Assembly (NCBI GenBank): GCA_003833135.1
Contig: QZLH01000085.1
Span: 36,565-94,656, forward strand
Origin: Oehlia diaphana
Taxonomy: Eukaryota > Glomeromycota > Glomeromycetes > Glomerales > Glomeraceae
Reading direction: 5' to 3'
DNA length: 58,092 nt
This document shows positions 36,021 to 47,235 of this stretch, piece by piece (position 1 is the stretch's first letter; each line of letters starts with the position of its first letter). Position numbers and translations under genes: made by a program. Below the pieces are notes generated by a model. The model had not been told where the DNA came from. It worked only from the letters and a program-made list of their open reading frames with translations, and ran no database searches.

Positions 36021-38984
36021 ACATCAATGGTCTATATTCATAGGCATTAATCGAATTAATTGAGGAAAGTCATTTTGGACCAAATGATTTAAAATGAAAA
36101 AAATGATTGAGAAGTAGAGTTCAAGGGAGGCCACAGTAATACTTCCATCACATGCCTTATTTTTTTTTGTCATTAATTTCTCATTAGCGATTTTATTATC
36201 ACGTGCAGGAGCCAGGAAAGTCATTGGAAAATTGGTTACTGATAACATAAATCAAGAAATATACGCCAATAAGAATCGAAGTTATTTGCAACATAAGTGC
36301 AGGCATAATTTAGATAAAAAAATAGGTTCGGTATGATAGATCAGTTTTATATGATTATTTACGATTTATTAGTATGATTTATCGTAAAGTGATGGCTAAT
36401 TATTTTATATTCTAACCATTAATATATTATTAAGAATTATATAAAAATCAATTATAAAAAATTGATTATAAAAACTGTAAGAATTGAAACTACTAAGTTA
36501 TATACTACTAGCAAACATGGTAAAAAAAGTATAATATAGTGATGGCTTTGCAACTGATATTTATTTATTAAAAAATTTGCCAATTATATTAATTTAAAAA
36601 TTTAATAATGATAAATATATTAAAAAAAAAAAACTTTTGAATATAAAATTATAAGTAAAATCATTAGATTTAATAAACTAGGAAAACGGAAATCCATACG
36701 ATTAATAGTAACAATAATTTACATATATACAGTATGTTACAAAAATGTGACGAAGGGTTACAAAATGTGTTGCTAAAAATAAAGCTGTGATACAAAACAT
36801 AAAAGGAAATAAGCAGGGGCTAAATTATAGTGATGTAGGTGGAAGGAAGGAAAAAATACATGGGTTAAACCGGTACTACAAATTTATAGTCCTTATTGTC
36901 CGAACGTTAATCACACACATTTTAAATTTGTGCTACATCAATAAATAAAAAAGTTAAAAAAATAGGTTACAACAAAATTTTATCGCTCCCACGTTTTCCG
37001 TTTCCTAGTTATCGCCGTTTTTAAAATGTACACAGTTAAATTTGAATAAAAAAATAAAAGAAAACTGGAATCGGTTGAAAACTGGACAAAATATGGAGTC
37101 AATAGGGAGGAGAATCGTCTTAGAGTGCTAGCAATCGCTTGGAAATCAAAACGTCAGAGAGGTAAAGAAAATTTCATTTGGAGCAACATTAATGGGTTAT
37201 ACGATAACCAAAGTAAAATTATTGAATTTACGACAGAAGTTCGACTTGATGAACCAGGCAACCAGCGCATGCTTCCACGGGACACGAACAGGGATCTATT
37301 GATGAAAATGGAAGATTGAGATCATGGCAATTGTGCCGAAATGAACGTGTGGCTCCTCTTATCACTGTGGAGGCAACCTTCCAATGAGGACGAGTACAAT
37401 TTCCACAGAAACACAAGAAACAATGTCGCCATGCAACAATTGTCAGCTGACGATGAAACACAACACGAAAAAGATCTACCTACACTTCTTAATTTATTGA
37501 AAAATAAACATCCATTTCGTAATGAGACAAGCAAAGATATTCTGTATAAATACGATTAAATGACTCTGATGGCGTTATCTGCATTTGGAATCGTATAAAT
37601 TAATGATGATACGTGGAGGATGTGATATGAAAGAGGCTTTGGAAAACTATCTTTTTCATCAGGAAAATCTTTGCTACATTGAAGATTACATACATGAACT
37701 TATACAATGAAAAAAAGCTGATAAGTGGTACGAAGAGAATGAAAAAACTAGTGACGGATGAATTACTAAAGTCGATAAATTAAATAAAGAAAATAAAGGG
37801 TCAAAAAAAGGTGTGAAACAAAAGAAGCGGCAAAAAAAGAATAAAAAGAAACATCAATGCAGAAATTATTACCATTTATTTTATATAGTCGTTTATAGTG
37901 TTCGCTTTATTTAGTTTTCTTTTAATTAATTCTTTTAATTAATGTATGTGAGAATAATAAAGATATATGCGAATTTAACTTACATTTACTAAATATAGCG
38001 AAAATTTTATGTAATATACATATTAGCAGTGATCCTTGAGAAAAATTAAATAAAATATATGACATGCTTTCAAGGAAGAGAGTATGCGTATCCTAGACCA
38101 TTTAATACGAGTCCCTGCGCCATGTTAAATCGCATTACTATCTACTACTGCTACTATTATTATCCGCAAACAAACCATCCTTTTTCCCTTTCATGGAATG
38201 ATTTTATTTATCGATGTCTTCCTTGGCGTCCTTTGGTGTCGATATTGTGGCGGGACTAAGCTAATCTTATCGGATAAAATATTATCATTTGCGTAGGATG
38301 CGTAGGAGATTTATTGCTTTTCCTCCTGTGATCGAAAATGGCCACGAACTCGTGTCAGTACATTTCAATCTTTTCAATGTAAACAGAGCGATGTCCTATA
38401 GATACGAACTTGCGGAGGAAAGTCGGTCGGAACTTGGAACCGACTAGAAAAGAATATAAAATCCCGCTTTTTCTTGTACCCAAGAAATTTGTGTAATAAA
38501 AGTTTGATACGATACTGCGCCAGATATCGAGAATTCGAAGTATGAAGCAGAAAACAGTAGAATGTGCAACTGAAACACGTATTTATTTTCTCAGCAAATA
38601 TCAGTAACACGTCCGCTTTGTACAGCCGAATTGTTTTCTGGTATCTGTTCTAGGGACAGTAGCTTGATCGTGATCACGGTCTTTCATAACCTTTCGTCAA
38701 ATAAAAAAAATCACGTGCGCGTGAACAATTAATCACTTTTGGCAATAAAAAATTTTATTAATACATACGAAAATAAATACAAAGGTTTGGGATTTGCCCG
38801 AGATACATGACGTCTATGCTAATTTCTAATATATAACCCTACAATCTAACTAACCACCTGACATTTACGTGACTTGGAAATTCGCCCCGCCTTCTTTACG
38901 AAATGTCTATAAATACACATTTATTAATGATGAGAAACTAGGATTACAGGAAATCGCAATACGGGAATTTGTGAAATAATAAAT
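36021..38984. other. Intergenic with unresolved coding-like scraps
   Basis: Base composition at 37000-38700 is less AT-rich than the deserts and short frames with normal amino-acid use occur (for example plus-strand frames at 37125-37319 and 37341-37559, the latter containing CAEMNVWLLL just upstream of and into its start). They are broken by stops and shifts within 200-250 bases. They may be decayed genes of the CRN/kinase class found next door, but I cannot name a family. Confidence 0.35.
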
Positions 38985-40205
38985 CCTTACGCAATATATC
39001 CATGAAAAGGTTTCTCTTCTTTTTTACGTCTGCCCGACTTGCATTCCGAAGTCAAATCAGTCACCCTATCGTTAATTAAGATGTTTTCCTCTGAATGTCA
39101 TTGTGGAGTATGCCATGCTTGTGGATTGCTTCTAATTCCTTAATAGCACTTGACCTTTGCCGTTTCGTTATTTTATGCTCATACCAACAATGGTCATGCC
39201 GATAAAGAAGCTCATACTTCCGTAATATCCGTAACAGACCAACTTTGGGATATACTTGCCTTGAATATCAGCGAGGTCCTTATAAATCTCGACTTCTTTT
39301 TGCATTTCTTCCAGGACATACGGTGGAGCATTCGATAAGTCTACACTCTTCAAAGCAATCGTATCGCCACGAAATTCGTATAGGAGCGTTTTTCCACTTC
39401 GTCCTTTACCTAGCTCTTAAACTTGAAGTCCGTGAAGCTAGAATTTTGCTGGTCTACAGGGCGTTAGAAGATGATTGTCGATTGCCGGAAGTTTGTTTTA
39501 TTTTTCTAACTTTAACGTCCTCCCTTTAAAAAAAATTTTTTTTTAACTTTCCAAAAAAATATTTTTTTTTTGATTTATTCTTTATGTTGTTGACTTAATG
39601 AGGAACTAGAAGTTGACTTTGAGTGTGATTGAAGAGTACGTGAATTATTGTCTCCGTGAGCCGGTACTAGTACTAGATGATGAGGGGATTTAGGATTCTT
39701 TTGCCTTGCGAGTTAGATAAGCATATGCTTTGAGTACCGATGGAAAATTCGATTGTAATAGAAGAGTTTTTGGTCGTCTTGAATATATGCAGTCTGGTCC
39801 CATAAGCCTATTTAATACTATACAAATATTGACGTCAATAGCAACACGAACATCCTCCTCATTTACCATCTTATCTTGGATAAATTGTGGTCTCTTGAAT
39901 CTCAGCTGTTGATCAAAGCAAAACCATTTCAACCTCCTCGAAAAAGCTATCCCATAGAAGTACACTTGTCGGTGTGCAGCCAATGACCTTCATATTGGTC
40001 TTTGATGTAGTACATTACGGAGAATACGTGATGGGCGGTGGAATACACGACAACGCTTCTTCCAAGCTGAGAACTGGAACCGAATACGTGTTAATATAAA
40101 TGACGAGGAGTGTGGTTGGAACGCTATCGGAAAAAATGGCTTTTGGTTCTCTCCTTGAGGTGTAACTTTCCACTATCAATATCGACAGCGAAAGCATTCG
40201 CGGTT
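38985..40205 (-). pseudogene. Broken CRN-associated protein kinase-like gene
   Basis: On the minus strand an upstream segment (about 39983-39690) reads RFKRPQFI ... VLKAYAYLTRKAKES, followed by a Ser-rich linker and then a kinase-like domain: ELGKGRSGKTLLYEF (Gly loop), GDTIALKSVDLS (VAIK-type Lys), VLEEMQKEVEIYKDLADIQG (alpha-C Glu), YIPKLVCYGYYG, and the catalytic loop IHKHGILHNDI...EENILIN. A frameshift near 39170 and another in the catalytic loop near 39085 disrupt it, and a stop lies before the kinase part. This domain order is common for Crinkler-family and related predicted proteins of Glomeromycotina. No function is expected in its present state. Confidence 0.72.
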
Positions 40206-40322
40206 GTATTACCTTTGACGAGACAGAGTAAAGTGCAACTTATATACGTTTTTTATGAAATACTATTGGTGCAAAGTGCCGTATATGAGGAAAAATTTTT
40301 TATTTGCGAAAAAAAGGGTGTA
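40206..40322. other. Short spacer before MITE nest
   Basis: Remnant sequence upstream of the kinase pseudogene; no independent feature. Confidence 0.4.
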
Positions 40323-40593
40323 CAGTGAGGGTGTACGATATTAACGTACGAACTGGCCGAGTTTAGGAGTTATGCATTTGCACGTAATAGCGACGTTAAT
40401 TCCGCCCAGTTCGTACGTTAATGTTGTGCCCCAAATCTCAATATGCTCCAAATTGACGATAATCATCGATGATTACTATGTGTGAAAAGTAATGCTTTGA
40501 AATTCTTAAGGCATTATAAAGATGGGCTGATAATTTAGGCCGGTCGTTAATCGTCAACTTGGGGCACAACATTAATATCGTACACCTTCACTA
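40323..40593. mobile_element. Tc1/mariner-like MITE carrying a nested insertion
   Basis: The ends are inverted: CAGTGAGGGTGTACGATATT on the left and its near-complement ending CCTTCACTA on the right, two mismatches in 22. Both sides are flanked by TA (40321-40322 and 40594-40595), the target duplication of the Tc1/mariner superfamily. The inversion continues inward after the nested insert (GTTGTGCCCCAA on the left, TTGGGGCACAAC at 40556-40570 on the right). No coding capacity. Without the nested 77 bases it would be about 194 bases. Confidence 0.8.
40345..40417. mobile_element. 73-bp TTAA-flanked mini-MITE nested in the larger MITE
   Basis: The segment begins CGTACGAACTGGCCG and ends in the inverse (CGCCCAGTTCGTACG), one mismatch in 15. 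It is bordered by TTAA on each side (40341-40344 and 40418-40421), the target duplication of piggyBac-type elements. Removing it and one TTAA restores the outer element's terminal repeat, which continues identically on the right arm. Confidence 0.75.
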
Positions 40594-40595
40594 TA

Positions 40596-43500
40596 CCTCT
40601 GAGAGAATTCCTCTATCATACAGACCTGCCATGTAGTTGGCATATTGATATGACTAGTATTACTTATTTAGTCCAACTGAAAGCCAAAGTCAAACCAAAT
40701 CCCATTAACTTGAAAGATTAGATTAGGCCTAATTCAAATTTAAATCAAAAATTGAATCAAATTAATTTAATCTGATTTAACTTGAATCAAATCAAATTTT
40801 ATTTTTTTTTTAAATTTCAGATCAGTTTATTAATTTGTTCTATACAAACCTTATATTTATAATTTTACTTAATAAATTTTTTTAAGACTATTGCTAACTT
40901 TCTCTCTAGGTAAAGAACATCTAGGGTGATTTCACCTAGATGATTTCACTCATGATTAATTTATTAAATTTATTAAATTTGATTGATGCAAATTTTAATA
41001 TTTTTCACTTCATAATTTGCATATAAATTCTCTGTAAATTTTTTTATTGGCTAAATTTTTTAAATATATAATAAACATACTTAAAATATTTTTGCACTAA
41101 AAGTTTATAGCAATTTATTAATTTTTAATAGATTACATGAATCATTAATTGAAAAAAACAAACTCATATTCCAAAATACTAAATTTTTTGATAAAAATAA
41201 CAAAAAAAATAAGTCATAATGATAAAGAAAAAAGAATATGTAAATAAAAAAAGGAAAAAAAAATGAGGGTGAATGAAAAAATTAGTAGAAAACGAAAATT
41301 ATATGTAATAAATAAACAAAAATAAAAAAATAAAAAACATACCTTAGTAGTTGCAGAGAAGAGCTGAAAGATCCAAAAAGAGTGAAATACAAAATGTAAG
41401 AAATAAAATATAAGGATAAAATAAAAAATAAGAAACAGCTTAATGCTAAATATATATATCTTAATTGCAAAATTGAAAGAGCTAAAGGAGTAAAATAACT
41501 TAAAAAAATGAAATAAAATTAGTAGAAAATAAAATGCAAAAAACAAATGAAAAAAAAGAAAGAAAACATGTGAAAGATCTAAAAAAAAAGATTATCTAAG
41601 TATATTTAAACAAAAATAAAATAAGAAATAATTAGCATATTATTAACCAATAAAATTTAAATGAGGTGATATTACTAGATAAATTATATAAAAACTAACC
41701 AGTACTTTTTTTCCAGTATTCACAGTTTATATAAGACACAAAGGAGGTAATATAGCAGAACAAATTTATAATTATATGAAAGGGTTTGCTTATAGATAGG
41801 TATATTATGCAGATTACAAGATAAATATGTAATATTGCAACATAATCAGTAAATTTAACATAAAAAATAAAAAAATTTAAATATTTATTATAACAATGTA
41901 ACATATAAGGAATAAGTAATATTTATGTTAATAAATAATAAATAATGAAAAGTGATTAGCTTAAAGAAAACAACCGTTTATTTTTAAAATTAGTATAATA
42001 TCTTATTTCTATAGGTCTAAAAGTGATCTCATTGATAACGGATGCTTCATAAATAATTGTACCTATAATTATCACCATAATAGAATGCATTGATTAGTTA
42101 ATAGAGTTGGTCTTATTTGAAAGGTATTTTATATAGGTCATATTTAACTTCCATCCAGAAATCATGAGGATCACAATCCCTAAGAATTTATTTTCATAGA
42201 AATCCAATATGGATTTATTATCATTCATATTTCAGAATATTTTTATCGTAATGCCAATGACTATAACATATAGTAAACCAATAGCAACCACTCAGAACCC
42301 AAATGGAACATTGCCTCTCAGCATTGTATCAAAGTCTAAGTTTCTATAATCTACTAGTTGGAATATGTGATGAATTTTCTTCTTAAGAATACCACATTCC
42401 CTTTATCAAAATTTTCAATCTAAGTCAGTATATTTTGTGAAAGGTATAAAAATTTTTACTTAAAATATACCTTTGTCAGATCAGCAGTCTAATCTTATTA
42501 CTGGTATAAATTTCTTTACAGTATTAAGCGATAGATTTATGAATGTAGCAGATGGTTGAAGTATAATGGGAGTTTTTTGTTTTAGTTTTTTTTTTAGTAA
42601 AATATAATAAAAAATGATATGAGTTTTTATAGCTTTATTTTTTTTTTAAGCTTTCAAATTCTAAATATTACAATTTATTTATTTTTTGAGAGAAAAAAAA
42701 GGAGAAATATGAAGCAATATGAATTTTTTCTCATGAAAAATAAAGTGGCTTTGTTAAGATTACAAGAAGATAACAGTGAAAAAGAAATCTCACACATTTT
42801 TCATAACATTTTTACAAAATTCCTATATCTTGTACTTCCTTACAAAGATATATTAAGTTAACAGACCATTATCTTAAAAAAAATACATAATAAATCTTAT
42901 ATCTTCATAAAAAAAAACCTAAAAAATTTTTTTTTTCTAATAATTTACAGAAGAGAGACAAGTTATTTTTTTTTAAATAAAAAAAGAGATAAAAAAGGGG
43001 GAATATACTTTTTTCTTAAATGATTTAGACCCATATAATTTATAAGGTAAAAATTCATTAATCACAAAAAAGAAATTTTTTTTTTTCTTTTTTTTTGCAA
43101 TTTATAATAAGTTTATAAAATAATTGAAATAAAGCTGCATATTGTTTACAAGATGGAAAAAAAAATTAAAACTAAAATAAAATAATAATCCATTTTTTTT
43201 ATTAAAAAAAAAATACCACTTGTTTTATATATTACGATAATATATAAAATTATCAGGTTAAATCACTCTAAGTGAAAAATTGCTAAATCATCTTAGGTGA
43301 AAATTAGTTATAATCTTTTTAAAAAATAAAAAAAATTATTAAAATTGGATTATTCTAAAATAATTGCAAAAATATAATTAAATTAATTATAATCTTTATA
43401 ATAATTTTTTTTTACATATTTAAAAAATATACTTTATTTTTTAAAGAAATAACTATTAAAAAAATATTTTTACAAAAATAAATATAAAACTGATAAAATA

Positions 43501-44154
43501 TTAATACCATTTGTTTCTTTAAGTAAATACAAAAGGTTTTTTTATACTTATCATATTTACTATATTTTTATTTTAGACTAAAATTTGTTTTTGTAATAAA
43601 TTTAAAAATAAATATTATAATAAACACAATACTGGTAATAATTAATAAGAAAAAATAATAATTTACTAATAGAAAAATATAATTTTAATATTTTTTTAAA
43701 TGTTTATTTTTAATTTTTACAAATACTATTCACAAATTAATAGCATGCTTATTATTATAATATTTATTTTTTACAATTTTACAGTATTAATGAATTATTA
43801 TATATAGTATATAAGAATTTTATTTTTTATTATATCTGTGATATATTGCATTTTAGTAAAATTATAATGCTAAGCAAATTAAAATATGTAATATTCAATT
43901 AGAATGTAAAAAATAAATTTTTTCCAACTAAAAAAAATTTTAAATTCTCAAAATACATATAAAAAATAATAAAGGAAAAAATATAATATAGATAATAAAA
44001 AAAGGTATAATATAATGCAAGTGCAATTAATAAATGCAATTATTTTTATATTTAATTATTCAATTTAAATAATTTTTTAATTTTTTCAATTTATAGTTTT
44101 CTTTAAATAAAATAAAAAAAAATTATTAAAATTGGATTACTAAATATTAAGATA
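40596..44154. other. AT-rich intergenic desert
   Basis: No gene is recognised. Short frames (for example 42619-42861 plus) have compositions expected from AT-rich noise. Near 40680-40810 short AATCAAAT-type words recur. No RNA gene was found. Confidence 0.6.
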
Positions 44155-45479
44155 CAGTCAAATCTCAATGTACTGATACAGTTATTTTAGAGAATTGTAT
44201 CAGTATATTATATTATTAATATATTGTAAATTTATATATATTATATAAAATTTATATTATTGATTAATTTATTATAAAATTAGATATAAAATTTATATTA
44301 TTATTATTAAAATGATGGATTTAACCAATATTTATTAGTATTTGTATATTAAGAAACAAAAATATCAGTATACATATTACACAATTTGAATAAAATGATC
44401 CAATGTAGTTTGTTTTAGACTACTAATATATGATTTTAAAACTTTATGTCTTAGTTTTTGTAATAAACTTATTTCATTTGGATTAATAGAAATATCTAAT
44501 AAATAATCAAAAAATAAAATAAGATTATCTAAATTATCTAAAACTTTCATTTTTGAAATTATCTTTAAAGATTCTTCAATTGGATCTGTTTTTGGTTTAT
44601 CATTATTTAATTTTATTATGAATACAATTTCTTCATGATCAATTAGCCTTCCATCAACTTGTAAATGATTATTGATATGAAAGAATTTTTTCGCATCTAT
44701 AGGATCATCATATGGAAGTTAGTTGATAAGTTCTTGTAATTCTATTTTATTGTAGATAGGCTTCTTGGTTAGCTTATGACCCCAAAAAATATATATAAAA
44801 GTCAGAGAAGATCGGCAAAATTTTGCCTTAAAATAAGCAAATATTTTTATTAAGATCAATACGCAAAGTTGATTTATGACTTTATAATTTATATTAAAAT
44901 AAGCAAATTTTTTTATGACATTTGTATATTAAAAAAATAAAATCATAGTTCTTTTTTAATTTAATTAGTTATATCTAAAATAAAAAAAATAAAGTTAAAA
45001 AATTTTTTAACTTACAGTAAGTATTAGAATTCCAGTCTGAATTCTAAGTTCCTAAGAAAAAAAGTAAAAGAAATATTAGTATAGTAATATTTTCAAAAAA
45101 AATTGACTATAATCTTCTCTTAACTTATATTTATCAAGATTTTGATATCTAAAATATTAAATTTCAGAAAGATAATGAAAAGAAATATTACTAATATTTT
45201 AAATCAAATAATTTTTTTAATAAAATGGCTTGTAAAGGCCAAAAAAAAAATTGTCATTAATATTTTTAAATAAAATGGTTTGTTACAAACCAAAAAAAAT
45301 TATTTTATTTTATTTTTTTTATAAAACTGTCTGTTAAAAGTTAAAAAATTGAAAAAAAAATATCTATCATTACTTAGATTAGCCGTAATTTAATAAAACA
45401 GATTCAATTACGCTATATTAGCATTTGCAGAATTCTAAGATATTATACTATACATAAATGCTGCTAATTAAGGCGTTAA

Positions 45480-45605
45480 GCTGCTAATTAGTAGAAATCT
45501 GCTGGAATTCCAAGGCGTTATACTACTAATTAGTAGAAAATTGCTGGAATTATAAGATGTTATGCTGCTAATTAGTAGAAAACGGGTGAAATTATATATA
45601 TTTAT
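45480..45605. repeat. 42-bp tandem repeat, about three copies
   Basis: Units starting GCTGCTAATTAGTAGAAA (45480, 45522, 45564) recur with a 42-base period, the third partial. It lies inside the Tigger-like element, just left of the hAT-like insertion. Confidence 0.8.
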
Positions 45606-45621
45606 ATTTATTATTAAAAAA

Positions 45622-47235
45622 TAAAGCTCTGCACAAGCCGGCTTGAGTCGAGCCACAGTCTGGCTCAGCTCGGCTTGAAAAAAAAATTTTAGCTCGAGCC
45701 AAAATGAGCTGAGCCATAAAAAATTTCAGCTCGAGCCAAAGTGAGCTGAGCCGAGCCACGTAAATCCTGGCTCAAGCCAAGCTGGCTTGAACTGGACTCG
45801 AGCTGGGCTCGAGCTTTATCTTCAGAAATGTTTCGCAACATTTTTTATTAAATACTCATATAAAACGTTGTGAAATGTCAAATTAATGAATAAAAAACAT
45901 TTCCGTAACATTTTATTAAATGTTGTATAAAAACATTGCGAAACATTTTATTTTGTCAAATCAATGAAATAAAAAACATTTCGCAACGTTTTTTATTAAA
46001 TACTTATATAAAATGTTGCGAAACGTTTTATTTTGTTAAGTTAATGAAATAAAAAACGTTTCACAACATTTTTTATTAAATACTTATATAAAACGTTGTG
46101 AAATGTTTTATTTCGTCAAGTTAATGAAATAAAAAATGTTCACAACGTTTTTTATTAAATACTTATACAAAACGTTGTGAAACATTTTATTTCATTAAAT
46201 TAATTAATAAAAAAATGTTTTGCAACATTTTTTTATTAAATACTTATATAAAATGTTGCGAAACGTTTTATTTTGTCAAATCAATGAAATAAAAAACGTT
46301 TCGCAACACTTTTTATTAAATTATTGTATAAAATGTTGCAAAACGTTTTATTTCATCAAATCAATGAAATAAAAAATGTTTCACAACGTTTTTTATTAAA
46401 TTATTATATAAAACGTTATAAAACATTTTATTTCGTTAAGTTAATGAAATAAAAATGTTTTGCAACATTTTTTATTAAATTATTGTATAAAACGTTGCAA
46501 ACCGTTTTTATTAAATACTTATATAAAATGTTGCAAAACGTTTTATTTCAATAAGTTAATGAAATAAAAAACGTTTTGCAACGTTTTTTATTAAATTATT
46601 GTATAAAAATGTTGCGAAATGTTTTTTATTAAATTATTGTATAAAAATATTGTGAAACGTTTTTTTTTGTAAATTAATTAATAAAAAAACATTTCGCAAC
46701 ATTTTTTATTAAATACTATATAAAACATTGCGAAACGTTTTATTTCGTTAAGTTAATAAAATAAAAAACATTTTGCAACATTTTTTATTAAATTATTGTA
46801 TAAAAATGTTGCAAAATGTTTTTTTTTGTAAATTAATTAATAAAAAAACGTTTCGCAACATTTTTTATTAAATACTTATGTAAAATGTTGCAAACCGTTT
46901 TATTTCGTTAAGTTAATGAAATAAAAAATGTTTCACAATATTTTTTATTAAATTATTGTATAAAAACGTTGCAAAACGTTTTTTTGTCAAATTAATTAAT
47001 AAAAAAACGTTTCTCAACATTTTTGTATAATAGCTTGTCTGGCTCGCAAGCCAGCTCGAGCTTTTCGAGCCAAGCCTATTATTAGCTCGAGCTTTTTGAG
47101 CCGAGCCTAATACTGGCTCAAGCTTTTTTCAAGCTGGCTCGCAAGCCACCAAGCCAATTTAATCATGGCTCGGCTCAGCTCAGCTTGAAAAGCTCGAGCC
47201 AGCTCATGAGCTGGCTCGGCTCGTGCAGAGCTTTA
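45622..47235. mobile_element. hAT-like non-autonomous element with internal satellite
   Basis: The left end TAAAGCTCTGCACAAGCC is inverted at the right end (minus-strand reading TAAAGCTCTGCACGAGCC), one mismatch in 18. An 8-base duplication TTAAAAAA borders both sides (45614-45621 and 47236-47243), the length used by hAT transposons, although this word is low-complexity. Subterminal zones (45640-45815 and 47040-47220) are built of GAGCC/GGCTC/CTCGAG words on both strands. The centre is an 80-bp hairpin satellite. There is no coding capacity. It lies within, and is therefore younger than, the Tigger-like element. Confidence 0.82.
45820..47030. repeat. 80-bp hairpin satellite, about 15 copies
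   Basis: Units of about 80 bases contain two inverted arms, GTTTCGCAACNTT and AANGTTGCGAAAC, separated by TTTTATTAAATACTTATATA-like loop sequence and joined by a TTTTGTCAAATCAATGAAAT-like linker. Copies vary mainly at CpG/TpG positions (CG to TG or CA), the pattern left by cytosine deamination. Confidence 0.88.

Noticed and set aside
36024..36248. Minus-strand 74-residue frame
   Set aside because: No family resemblance; it overlaps the tail of the Crinkler relic on the other strand and looks accidental.
41214..41546. Phe/Leu-rich minus-strand frame resembling a membrane protein
   Set aside because: Composition is exactly that expected from AAAATAAA-type low-complexity DNA; no family motifs and no flanking gene signals.
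45468..45656. Minus-strand frame with repeated FLLISS peptides
   Set aside because: Explained by the 42-bp tandem repeat crossing the hAT-like element boundary.
45820..47030. CRISPR-like array of evenly spaced repeats
   Set aside because: The 80-bp units are contiguous satellite with no unique spacers, inside a transposon of a eukaryotic genome.
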